From Scolanthus callimorphus (taxonomy: Eukaryota; Cnidaria; Anthozoa; Actiniaria; Edwardsiidae): a DNA stretch of 64,000 bases. The notes below the pieces were generated by a model. That model worked only from the letters and a program-made list of their open reading frames with translations, was not told the DNA's origin and did no database searches. Made by a program: the position numbers and the translations under genes. Shown here one piece after another: positions 36,901 through 48,188 of the stretch. The stretch's first letter is position 1; each line of letters starts with the position of its first letter. Location: assembly GCA_033964015.1 (NCBI GenBank), contig CM066916.1, forward strand, positions 30,769,404-30,833,403. Reading direction: 5' to 3'.

Positions 36901-39900
36901 TCCTTCTACTCCAAAGCATGATCACACGGACGCGAAAGAGGAGACACTCAAAACTACATTAGCGGCTAGTAATGTACCAGATGATCCTTCTACCCCAAAG
37001 CACGATCACCTGGACAAGTCGAAAAAGGAGACGCTAGAAACTACATTAGCGGCTAGTAATGTACCAGATGATCCTTCTACTCCAAAGCACGATCACTTGG
37101 ACGAGTCGAAAAAGGAGACGCTAGAAACTACATTAGCGGCTAGTAATGTACCAGATGATCCTTTTCCTCCAAAGCCCGATCACGTGGACGCGAAAAAGGA
37201 GACGCTAGAAACTACATTAGCGGCTAGTAATGCACCAGATGATCCTTCTACCCCAAAGCCCGATCACCTGGACGCCACAAAGGAGACACTCAAAACTACG
37301 CTAGCGGCTAGCAATGTACCGGATGATCCTTCTACTCCAAAGCCCGATCACGTGGACGAGTCGAAAAGGGAGACACTCAAAACTACAATAGCGGCTAGTA
37401 ATGTACCAGATGATCCTTCTACTCCAAAGCACGATCACACGGACGCGAAAGAGGAGACACTCAAAACTACATTAGCGGCTAGTAATGTACCAGATGATCC
37501 TTCTACTCCAAAGCATGATCACACGGACGCGAAAGAGGAGACACTCAAAACTACATTAGCGGCTAGTAATGTACCAGATGATCCTTCTACCCCAAAGCAC
37601 GATCACCTGGACAAGTCGAAAAAGGAGACGCTAGAAACTACATTAGCGGCTAGTAATGTACCAGATGAACTTTCTACTCCAAAGCACGATCACCTGGACG
37701 AGTCGAAAAAGGAGACGCTAGAAACTACATTAGCGGCTAGTAATGTACCAGATGATCCTTCTCCTCCAAAGCCCGATCACCTGGACGAGTCGAAAAGGGG
37801 GACACTAGAAACTACATTAGCGGCTAGTAATGCACCGGATGATCCTTCTACCCCAAAGCCCGATCACCTGGACGCCACAAAGGAGACACTCAAAACTACG
37901 CTAGCGGCTAGCAATGTACCGGATGATCCTTCTACTCCAAAGCCCGATCACGTGGACGAGTCGAAAAGGGAGACACTCAAAACTACATTAGCGGCTAGTA
38001 ATGTACCAGATGATCCTTCTACTCCAAAGCACGATCACACGGACGCGAAAGAGGAGACACTCAAAACTAGTAATGTACCAGATGATCCTTCTACCCCAAA
38101 GCACGATCACCTGGACAAGTCGAAAAAGGAGACGCTAGAAACTACATTAGCGGCTAGTAATGTACCAGATGATCCTTCTACTCCAAAGCACGATCACCTG
38201 GACGAGTCGGAAAAGGAGACGCTAGAAACTACATTAGCGGCTAGTAATGTACCAGATGATCCTTCTCCTCCAAAGCCCGATCACCTGGACGAGTCGAAAA
38301 GGGGGACACTAGAAACTACATTAGCGGCTAGTAATGCACCGGATGATCCTTATACCCCAAAGCCCGATCACCTGGACGCCAAAATGGAGACACTCAAAAC
38401 TACGCTAGCGGCTAGCAATGTACCGGATGATCCTTCTACTCCAAAGCCCGATCACCTGGACGAGTCGAAAAGGGGGACACTAGAAACTACATTAGCGGCT
38501 AGTAATGTGCCAGATGATCCTTCTAACCCAAAGCACGATCACGTGGATACGACAAAGGAGACGCTAGAAACTGCATTAGCGGCTAGTAATGTACCAGATG
38601 ATCCTTCTCCTCAAAAGCACGATCACCTGGACGCGACAAATGAGACACTAAAAACTACATTAGCAGCTAGTAATGTACCGGATGATCGTTCACCTCCAAA
38701 GCCCGATCACCTGGACAAGTCGAAAAAGGAGACACTAGAAACTACATTAGCGGCTAGTAATGTACCAGATGATCCTTCTACTCCAAAGCCCGATCACACG
38801 GACGCGAAAGAGGAGACACTAAAAACTACATTAGCCGCTAGTAATGTACCGGATGATCCTTCTAACCCAAAGCCCGATCACCTGGACAAGTCGAAAAAGG
38901 AGACACTAGAAACTACATTAGCGGCTAGTAATGTACCAGATGATCCTTCTACTCCAAAGCACGATCACCTGGACGAGTCGAAAAAGGAGACGCTAGAAAC
39001 TACATTAGCGGCTAGTAATGTACCAGATGATCCTTCTCCTCCAAAGCCCGATCACCTGGACGAGTCGAAAAGGGGGACACTAGAAACTACATTAGCGGCT
39101 AGTAATGCACCAGATGATCCTTCTACCCCAAAGCCCGATCACCTGGACGCCAAAATGGAGACACTCAAAACTACGCTAGCGGCTAGCAATGTACCGGATG
39201 ATCCTTCTACTCCAAAGCCCGATCACCTGGACGAGTCGAAAAGGGGGACACTAGAAACTACATTAGCGGCTAGTAATGTGCCAGATGATCCTTCTAACCC
39301 AAAGCACGATCACGTGGATACGACAAAGGAGACGCTAGAAACTGCATTAGCGGCTAGTAATGTACCAGATGATCCTTCTCCTCAAAAGCACGATCACCTG
39401 GACGCGACAAATGAGACACTAAAAACTACATTAGCAGCTAGTAATGTACCGGATGATCGTTCACCTCCAAAGCCCGATCACCTGGACAAGTCGAAAAAGG
39501 AGACACTAGAAACTACATTAGCGGCTAGTAATGTACCAGATGATCCTTCTACTCCAAAGCCCGATCACAAGGACGCGAAAGAGGAGACACTAAAAACTAC
39601 ATTAGCCGCTAGTAATGTACCGGATGATCCTTCTAACCCAAAGCCCGATCAACTGGACAAGTCGAAAAAGGAGACACTAGAAACTACATTAGCGGCTAGT
39701 AATGTACCAGATGATCCTTCTACTCCAAAGCACGATCGCCTGGACGAGTCGAAAAAGGAGACGCTAGAAACTACATTAGCGGCTAGTAATGTACCAGATG
39801 ATCCTTCTACTCCAAAGCACGATCACCTGGACGAGTCGAAAAAGGAGACACTAGAAACTACATTAGCGGCTAGTAATGTACCAGATGATCCTTCTACTCC

Positions 39901-42900
39901 AAAGCCCGATCACGTGGAAGCGATAAAGGAAACACTAAACACTACGTTAGCGGCTAGTAATGTACCAGATGATCCTTCTACTCCAAAGCACGATCACCTG
40001 GACGAGTCGAAAAAGGAGACACTAGAAACTACATTAGCGGCTAGTAATGTACCAGATGATCCTTCTACTCCAAAGCCCGATCACGTGGAAGCGATAAAGG
40101 AAACACTAAACACTACGTTAGCGGCTAGTAATGTACCAGATGATCCTTCTACCCCAAAGCCCGATCACACGGACGCGAAAAAGGAGACACTAAAAACTAC
40201 GTTAGCGGCTAGTAATCTACCGGATGATCCTTCTACTCCAAAGCCGATCACCTGGACGCGAAAGAGCAGACACTAGAAACTACATTAGCCGCTAGTAATG
40301 TACCGGATGATCCTTCTACTCCAAAGCCCGATCACGTGGACGCGAAAGAGGAGACACTCAAAACTACATTAGCGGCTAGTAATGTACCAGATGATCCTTC
40401 TACTCCAAAGCCCGATCACGTCGACGCGAAAGAGCAGACACTACAAACTACATTAGCCGCTAGTGATCTACCGGATGATCCTTCTTCTCAAAAGACGCTA
40501 AAAACTACGCTAGCGGCTAGTAATGTACCGGATGATCCTTCTACTCCAAAGCATGATCACCTGGACGAGTCGAAAAGGGAGACACTCAAAACTACATTAG
40601 CGGCTAGTGATCTACCGGATGATCCTTCTATTCAAAAGACGCTAAAAACTACGCTAGCGGCTAGTAATGTACCGGATGATCATTCTACCCCAAAGCCCGA
40701 TCACGTGGAAGCGACAAAGGAAACACTCAAAACTACATTAGCGACTAGTAATGTACCAGATGATCCTTCTACTCCAAAGCACGATCACCTGGACGAGTCA
40801 AAAGGGAGACACTCAAAACTACATTAGCGGCTAGTGATCTACCGGATGATCCTTCTACTCAAAAGACGCTAAAAACTACGCTAGCGGCTAGTAATGTACC
40901 GGATGATCCTTCTACCCCAAAGCACGATCACCTGGACAAGTCGAAAAAGGAGACGCTAGAAACTATATTAGCGGCTAGTAATGTACCAGATGATGCTTCT
41001 ACCCCAAAGCCCGATCACACGGACGTGAAAAAGGAGACACTAAAAACTACATTAGCGACTAGTAATGTACCGGATGATCCTTCTACCCCAAAGCACGATC
41101 ACCTGGACGCGAAAAAGGAGACACTAAAAACTACGTTAGCGGCTAGTAATCTACCGGATGATCCTTCTACTCCAAAGCCCGATCACGTGGACGCGAAAGA
41201 GGAGACACTTAAAACTACCTTAGCGGCTACTAATGTACCAGATGATCCTTCTTCCCCAAAGCAATCCGTCTTGACTAGAGACACAGAGACAGTTCCAAGC
41301 GTCAATGAACACAATGACATGACACATTCTGAGTCAAGACCGGGTCATGCTCTACTGGAAAGCACTCTTCAAGAGTCTATCAATGATATCAAACTGGATA
41401 CTTTGACAGTACAGAAAAATAGGAAAGGTACTCCAAATCCTGCACGTGATGAGTTTAGAGACGCTAGGTCAGTAGGTAATTTAGGCTCTAACCAGCCATC
41501 AGAGGGCAGTACTTTAGAGGAGTCCATCCAAGCTCACGAAGATGCTAAGTTGGATATTAATTCAAAACAACCCGCTCTGACAGAAAATGAAGAGGACGTC
41601 GCTGTACCAATGGCTGCGATATTAAATGCTGAGGCAGAAACTCTTTCTCGCACTGACCGCCAATCTCTGGAGAGTAGTTTAGAGGGAAGCAGTCAAGCTA
41701 AGGAAGAGAGCACATCACAAGATAATTCTTCTGGAGAAAACTCTTCTGCTTTTAATGTGATATCAAAGGGTGAGCTTCCCGCCAAAGTTAAAGATCAAGT
41801 TCGCGCTAATGAGAATCCAGATCAAAAACCAGTTTCGCTTTCAACATCCAAGGACATTCCATGTGTAACTTCAGACAAGCAAATTATTCCCGTCAAGGAA
41901 GAAAAGGAAAATTCACAGTGCAAAATGTACTTCTTGCAGCAAAAAATGAACAAACGGATACTTCGGACGACGCGGAATATCTGCATGGTTCCACCAATTT
42001 CATCGCTAGTTCTTCGGTAACCACCTCAGGAGAATCGCCTTCAGAGAGCCCTACAAGTGGAAAACCGGAAGCAGAGGACACGACATTGGATCTTAACACA
42101 CGAGAAACTAATAACGTTCCCGATTACTTAACGAACGATCCAGAGGTTGCTTGCTCTCCTTCTACAGAAACAAATGTTTTGCATAGAGACTGTTATACTC
42201 CTGGCGACAGCAAGGCAGATCAAACTGATTCATATGCGACTGCGGCAGACAAAAATGATGTCACACTCCAACGCTTGTCTGAATCCGCGAAACAATCTAA
42301 CAATGAAGCAACCCTCGAACTCAGCGTTATTAGCAACCCTTCTAATCCAGTCGATGAAGATGCTGATTCTCTGCCAACAAATACTTTATTACAAACTGAG
42401 CCTGACTATACCGGCCATGGCGAGGAGAGTACTCCTGGTCAGCTCGAAGACGGTTCCACATTTACTGGGGCAGAATATTCTGTTGACAGCTTTGACGAAG
42501 AACCAGCATCTCTTGCTGACCCAAATGACCTTCAAGAAGATCAGAGAGAGGAAATAATTCCAGATCAGCTCGATGACGGTTCCACATTTAATGCTCCAAA
42601 ATATTCTACAGATAGCTTTGACGAAGAACGAGGATATTCGGATGAATCTATTGGTGACCCAAATGACCTTCGAGAAGATCATGGAGAGGACAGAATTCCT
42701 GATCAGCTCGATGACGGTTCCACATTTTCAGAGTCAGAATATTCTGATGATGAGAGCTTTAATGAAGAACCAGCATATTCGGAGGGATCTGTTGTTGACC
42801 CAAATGACCTTCGAGAAGATCATGGAGAGGGCAGCGTTCCTGATCAGCTCGAAGACGGTTCCTCATTTATTAGGCCAGAATATTCTGACGACGGCTTTAA

Positions 42901-44521
42901 TGGAGAACCAGCATATTCGGGGGAATCTTTTGTTGACCCAAACGATCAAGAAGATCATGAGAACAGCGTTCCTGACGAGCTCGAAGATGGTTCCTCATTT
43001 AATGGGCCAGAATATTCTGATGACAACTTTGATGAAGAACCAGCATATTCAGAGGGAGCTCACGATTCTTCAGCAAGTGACGACACTGAGGAAGCAAATG
43101 TAATTTCCACAGAACCCAAGGATACACCCCGAGCTATAGTCACCCTACTTGACCCAGAAGATGAGGAGGAAGATAACTCAGGCATGACGATAGCGGATGC
43201 GAGCGGATCATGTAGCAAGGATGGATGCGAAACACGAAGGAGAGGGAAGGAGAGGGATCACGCAAAAGGAAAGAAAAGTGGTATGTGACAAAGAAATATA
43301 CTTTACCCCATTTCCTAGTCATTTACCTCATTGTTGTATGGGCAGGGCGTACAAAGTGCGCCTTGACTACACTGATTCTAGAACAAATTCCTGCTGTTTA
43401 TGATACTGGGCCAAAGGGGCTGCATTCCTAAGTATTTCATCATTAAGTATTTCATCACTATCCTTGTCCATCGTTGGTTAAATATTATAGGACGATACTC
43501 TGCAAAATCGAGCAGGATCATGGACATATTATCATCTATCATCATACTGTTATTGTGTATCATTTTAGTGCTCACTGATCACAAGGTCACACCCTGGAGC
43601 TATAACCAGCACTCCCTCACTCCCAGAAAGGTTGTTGTCTGTCGACAGTCACGGGATGGTAAAGCACATTGTGAACTTTCAAAGAAAGGTATTGTTAAAG
43701 TACTAAGCTAGAATTGCAATAATATGTTTTACTTGGTAAAACAAGACACCTACCAAACTAACGAACAGCCTTCAAAACAACCTGCATATAAAGTTGCCAT
43801 AAGTAATTTACAATAGTCAAATTTCGAATTCTCTAATCTACCGCTGAATAGGCATCAACGGCACAATCATAAGTACAGTGGGAGCCTTGGTTTGAACCCG
43901 AAAGTTGCGAATACAAACGAGTCCAAAACGTGCTTTCTATTGTCTCCATTCAAGCTTCAGTTTCTCGTTGGTATTCACAACTTTTTCTACTTCAAACCGA
44001 GGCTCCCACTGTATTTATGCTCCGCCGATGCCTATTCAGCCGTAGATTAGAGAATTTGAAGTGAATAATGATGTGACTATGAAAGAACTGGAAAAACATG
44101 GTTTGTCTGCAGTATTTTATACCACATAAATACAGGATAAAATTATGAACAAAACAAAGTGCATGATGGAGTGGAATGCTTCCCAATATACAAGAGCTTT
44201 ACTGCCTTCTGATTGGCTGTTTTTTTTTTCGTGGCTTGGTTCAAATACTACTAAAGTACATTACACAAGGGTTTAAAATAATATATACTGGGAAGGATCA
44301 GATTATCTAAGGTCCACCTTTGTAGGCTAGCTTACTTATGTTGTGCTTTGTTTTTCCCATTTTCAGGGTTTATACGATCTGAATTACAGCGACATATAGA
44401 GACAGGTATTATTGTTATTATAACAATAACACTCACCACTGCCATGATGTGTGGACCAGGGTTTTTTGGTCTACCAGAAACCGAATACCAGCCGATACCA
44501 CAAGAACTATTACAACAATAA
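30921..44521 (+). CDS. Giant repeat protein with N- and C-terminal hydrophobic anchors, six phase-1 exons
   Basis: Exons: 30921-31017, 31665-31736, 32167-32268, 34858-43280, 43491-43688 and 44367-44521 (TAA). All five introns are phase 1 with GT/AG borders (GTAAGC, GTAGAT, GTGAGG, GTATGT, GTATTG donors). The ATG has A at -3 and G at +4. Order of parts: an N-terminal hydrophobic segment (FILFLCLVAGTMVTKMCFMV) that could be a signal anchor; a short charged helix; a basic and Ser/Thr-rich stretch; about 55 copies of a 28/29-residue repeat; five acidic 42-residue repeats; a hydrophobic segment in exon 5 (SSIIILLLCIILVL); another in exon 6 (GIIVIITITLTTAMMC); and the tail ELLQQ. Exon 4 contains four frame breaks, each equivalent to one missing base, near 36,488, 40,244, 40,799 and 41,940. 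With them resolved the protein would be about 3,016 residues. I do not recognise a family. A membrane-tethered, intrinsically disordered spacer-like protein is the most that can be inferred. AATAAA follows at 44,556. Confidence 0.72.
32570..32800. repeat. About 63-bp tandem repeat with palindromic core
   Basis: The string GTGAATTC(C/G)GAACACTT recurs near 32,637, 32,699 and 32,763, interleaved with AAATTCAGCTTTTCCCATGG. The leftmost part carries the reverse orientation (CCATGGGAAAAGCTGAATTT near 32,577), so the array is partly inverted. It lies in intron 3 of the giant repeat gene. Confidence 0.75.
33574..33712. repeat. MITE family with TATAGCGCT termini, copy C
   Basis: It is nearly identical to 6379-6527 through the core (GTGCCAACCGTAGATTGAAT, CAATCGATCTCTGGTTGGCA) and ends in TCAGCGCTATA. 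It lies in intron 3 of the giant repeat gene. Confidence 0.75.
36420..41260 (+). repeat. 84/87-bp coding repeat array (28/29-residue unit)
   Basis: About 55 tandem coding units with consensus TTLAASNVPDDPSTPKPDH followed by a variable linker (LDAKKETLK, VDESKRETLK, TDAKEETLK or LDKSKKETLE). The linker length makes units of 28 or 29 residues. Larger blocks repeat too: the LDAT/VDESK/TDAK/DKSK series recurs at 597- and 600-bp spacing (36.6, 37.2 and 37.8 kb), and a 771-bp block (38.38 and 39.15 kb) is almost identical in order. Three of the gene's four frame breaks fall here. Repeats are polar and proline-containing and probably do not fold compactly. Confidence 0.95.
42415..43060 (+). repeat. 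Five acidic 42-44-residue coding repeats
   Basis: A second, unrelated coding repeat inside exon 4. Each unit has the order PDQLDDGSTF, then EYSDDSFDEEPAYSE, then DPNDLREDHGE. It is strongly acidic (Asp/Glu about a third of residues). Such stretches commonly bind calcium loosely or act as charged spacers; neither is shown here. Overlapping frames on both strands are shadows. Confidence 0.93.
43829..44058. repeat. Foldback MITE in the last intron of the giant repeat gene
   Basis: The left arm (AATTCTCTAATCTACCGCTG, then AATAGGCATC ... ACAGTGGGAGCCTTGGTTTG) is matched inversely by the right arm (CAAACCGAGGCTCCCACTGT ... GATGCCTATTCAGCCGTAGA). Arms are about 80 bp and the loop about 70 bp. Confidence 0.75.
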
Positions 44522-44555
44522 ATCTATGGATCTCTCTCAATACTGTACCTCTCTC

Positions 44556-44561
44556 AATAAA
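44556..44561 (+). terminator. Candidate polyadenylation signal of the giant repeat gene
   Basis: AATAAA lies 35 bases after the TAA stop at 44,519-44,521, in an AT-rich context. It is a plausible position, though a longer 3' UTR cannot be excluded. Confidence 0.4.
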
Positions 44562-44954
44562 TTGTACCACCATTATATTAAACACTTTTAAATTGTTGTG
44601 CCTACTGACCTTAAATTTGCTGGAGCATAACAGTCTGGAATTCACAGTTTTTATTTCAAAACCTTCACATTCATCAGGGATATCTGTTGAGAGGAAAATG
44701 AACATGGTATTGTATTGTGGAAGATAAACCCTTGCACCCAAAGATGGTGACCCTTTTCTATTACTATTTTAATACTGCTTAAAAGCAGTCACCAGATATC
44801 TGTGAGGAATCTTTTTTTCAATGAATGTACTCTGAATTACTGCCACTTTATCACATTTTCACCAACAATATTGCTTAGAAACTGTTGAGTACTGCAAGGT
44901 ACCTTGTATGGTAAGCACACTTTTTATATATTGCTAGAAATTGACCTTTATCAA
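44562..44954. other. Convergent intergenic region
   Basis: Between the stop of the plus-strand giant gene and the stop of the minus-strand gene at 44,955. No exon or repeat was recognised; it should contain both 3' UTRs. Confidence 0.4.
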
Positions 44955-47000
44955 TCAAAAGGCAGAATAGCATTTAATCTTCAATAATTTACAGTGCATG
45001 GCCGTACCAGTTTTTTCTTCATCAAACCAGGCATGCCATCGCTCCTTGTCAGCCTGTCCATCATAGACAGCACTCGGCAGCTTAGCACACTGATGTGCTA
45101 TGCTCCATTCCCAGGCCCAGCGGCACTGGGTTTTTCCATATGAGGGGTTGGTTTTCAAGTATATACATTGAAACTTGCAACCTTGAACCTGCCATTCAAT
45201 GGAACATGTCCTTGTATGAAAAACATTGCATTAACATGTTTTATAATAGCACAATGCTAATTTCTTACAGTATGCACTTGTGTATAGAACAAGAACAAGT
45301 GTATCTTGCCGAGGAAAAACAAACTCTCCCAAAAATGCCCTGCAGTGATAGGCCTGGCAGGCAGTCACTATGTTCGAAAGAAGACCACTTAGGTTAGCGT
45401 GTGGGTTTTACGTTACAAGTATAGAACTTCGTCATTGTGGACCGCTTCACACAACTCCGAGGCTTGATGAAATGTGTTTATCAAAATTTGGCTGCGCTTC
45501 ACACGCAACAGAAGAAAAATCTTCTACTACTGTAGGTCAAATTGGGGCCAGGGGATGGAGAAAACGTTTTTTAAACGGCTTCATTCTTTTTTAACTCAAC
45601 GATTATAAATATAGTATAAGAAAATTGATCCGTTTACATATCAATAGGATTTGGACTGCCTGTGGGAACAGAACACCACGGGAACAGGTATTGCTCGATG
45701 CGCAGGTCTACACTCTACCCCTCGTGGGTTTATCCTTTTCCACTGTCTATACTTCTCAGTCTGACAAGTTTCGGTATGTAGGTATGTGTAACGTGTACGG
45801 CAAGATATTTTGTGAGTGTGTTCGCAAAAAAAAAATTGTACATGGCATTCGAGTCCGAAAAAAAATTATTGCACAACCTGATCCCCGAAAAAAAATAATC
45901 ATACACAAAAAAAATTGCCACCCCCCCTCCCCCAATTTCTAATTTCTAATGATTGAGTGAACACATTCATTAATATGAGAAATTGAGTGATACAGGCAAC
46001 AATGAACATATAATTTTGTATATTTATCAAACACACTTCTTTTCACTTCATGAAAATTATTTAAAATGCATCATCACAACTTTTAACATGTGCAGGCTTC
46101 ATAACAAAATAAAATAAATTCATAACAGAAACATATAACTTAGTTGAAACATGTAACTGCCAACCAAGCTGTGGATTATTCATGGCGAGTTTATGACCAT
46201 TTGGCCAATAAATGAACTCTCGCCTGCTTACCAAGCAGGTTTTCATTTCATAATATTTTATTTGTTACTCAAATAAAGGAGAGCAACAGTGATAAGTATC
46301 AAAATATGTTCAACTGTTTATTCTGCGAATATTCTGCAGCTTGGTACTAAAGCAATGTCTGTTTGTTACACGTTTCAACTCCGTTATATGTTTCTGTTCA
46401 TACCTTTTGGCGAACAAGTTGGATAAAGGATTGCCGGGTTTGCTTTAGAGCATTTTCTCCATCAATCACTAAAGAATCTCCCTATAGTACATTAAATCAA
46501 TTATTTAATAAAATATATATAATTTTAATGAATGAATGTTTTAATGAAGACTGATTAGAATTGTTTGGCTTTCATGATTAAGGCTGGTTCATTTTGTTCA
46601 AAAACACCCATGAGCCTACATGTGTATGTATATTTGGGCTGCTTTTTCTGTTCAAGACTGAGAGGTGACATATTTGGGGTGTTGAGTTATACACAGGAGG
46701 AGGGGAGCTTGACTTCCTGACCCTTTGGAATTTCCAGGAAAAACTCAGTGATTGCATGGGGAAAAAGGAAAATTGTGCCCAACCCTCTTGAATTGCCACT
46801 CCCTTAATATCAATGGAGAAGGTGAAATGGACTTTTCCTGGAATCACACATTGCTTACAGCTTCTCACCTGTTTCAATCTTGCTACAACTCCAAGGATAA
46901 CAGTTCTTAGACTCACATTTGGGTTTGCCTTCACAAATTCCCATTGACAAAACAACTCGTGTGATTTGGAATACTTTACATGATAAATCAGGGTCTTTCC
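44955..47000 (-). CDS. Unidentified gene, two 3'-terminal exons recognised
   Basis: Exon 47000-46869 (phase 0 to 0, acceptor after TATTTTTAG, donor GTGAGA) encodes 44 residues, including FCQWEFVKANPNVSLRTVIL. Exon 45188-44955 (phase 0, acceptor after GAATGGCAG) encodes 77 residues and stops at TGA; it includes GKTQCRWAWEWSIAHQCAKL and is rich in Cys and Trp. Phases agree for direct splicing, but the intron of about 1.7 kb may hide another exon, and an alternative acceptor at 45,211/45,210 would need one. The 5' part was not found. No family is recognised. A Cys/Trp-rich domain of about 120 residues is all that can be described. Confidence 0.4.
45211..46868 (-). other. Intron with low-complexity A runs
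   Basis: It includes A-rich stretches near 45,825-45,935 (repeated short A runs separated by about 35 bp) and C-rich sequence near 45,920. No further exon could be supported. Confidence 0.35.
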
Positions 47001-47887
47001 CTAAAAATAAAAAATACAAATTATTTCAAATAGTAAAGTCAGTCCTTCCAGCAAACTGACTTCAAAACAAACTAATATTGCACAAGTGTGTGCGCGATTT
47101 TCTAGTTTTAATGATGTCATAGATGAGGATGTATGAAATTTTCTGGTTTTGATTAGGTCATTGATGAATCATACAACATGAAAGTGGACATTTTCCCTTG
47201 ATCATTGATGATCCAATCCGATGATCCAACCCTATCAGATGATCCAATGATCCGTAATCCAGGTGAGGTGATGAGCCGGGGAGCTCTGGGTAGGAGAAAG
47301 GGGACTTTGAACCAGCTGATCTCACATCACGGTGCAAATAAGGGTTCTATGTCAAAACAAAGCGTTCCTAGGTCCAGCGAAATATACCCAACATGATCAA
47401 TTTGATCTAGCAAAAACTAGATTTATTATTTATTTCTAAAAGTTTTTATTCTCAATTGCAATATTTTTTAGAATCTGTTTTGGTTTTGGATGCTTGGCAA
47501 TGCAACAAAAATCGTTCTGACCACAGGCGATCCAAGCTCTAGTCATGTGGGGTACTGTGAAAGTAACATGCAACGTTGTCACTGTAAAAATTATACGCAA
47601 ATGTAAATATTGAAATAAAATCATGTGACATCTCCTTGGAATGTTGTAGTTGTGAAATAAAGTGCTCCCGGAGCGATTTTATTGCATTTTTGGTGTTTTT
47701 TGTGCCTTTTTCTTAATACACCCCTACCGTATGTTATAATATTGACTAATATGAGAGCAAGGAATCACCTAGAATTGACTGGTTCTAGACCTGCCAACTT
47801 TTAACAATTTTTAGGCAAGGTACTTTTGATTCTGGTAACAATAACATCGAGCGCGTGTTTAATGGAGTGTTGTAAGATCTCCTTCGC
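47001..47887. other. Upstream of the 45-47-kb gene, no exon supported
   Basis: It should contain earlier exons or the promoter of the minus-strand gene. I found no splice-bounded frame. A local repeat of GATGATCCAA (near 47,207-47,250) is present. Confidence 0.35.
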
Positions 47888-48188
47888 GTAAAAGACTGGT
47901 TTTCATACGTCGGGAACCGTCGGGAACGATCGGGGATCCGTGGTTTCCCAACCATCCCCGTCAATTCCAGTCTTATGAAAACGCATATCGGGAGTTGTCG
48001 GCGACATCGGCGATTGACTGGGATGCGATCGGGCAAATAGAAACGGTTTGTATTTTCCCGATCGCATCCCAGACGATCGCCGATCATCCGCGAAGCTGTG
48101 TTTTCATATGTCAACTGACTGGGATGATCGGGAAACAGGCCATCGCCGATCATTCCCGACAGTCCCGACATATGAAAACCAGCCTTAA
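47888..48188. repeat. TTAA-type foldback MITE, GGCTGGTTTTCATATGTCGGGA family
   Basis: The right end reads TCCCGACATATGAAAACCAG and then CCTTAA. The left end is its inverse with small changes (AGACTGGTTTTCATACGTCG). Internal inverted segments (GCGATCGGGCAAATAG against TTTTCCCGATCGCATCCC) make the whole 300 bp a nested hairpin. TTAA is intact only at the right border. Confidence 0.7.

Noticed and set aside
42147..43103. Long overlapping plus-frame and minus-strand frames in the acidic repeat
   Set aside because: They are alternative-frame shadows of the acidic coding repeat; the acidic frame alone joins the splice sites and the upstream coding sequence.
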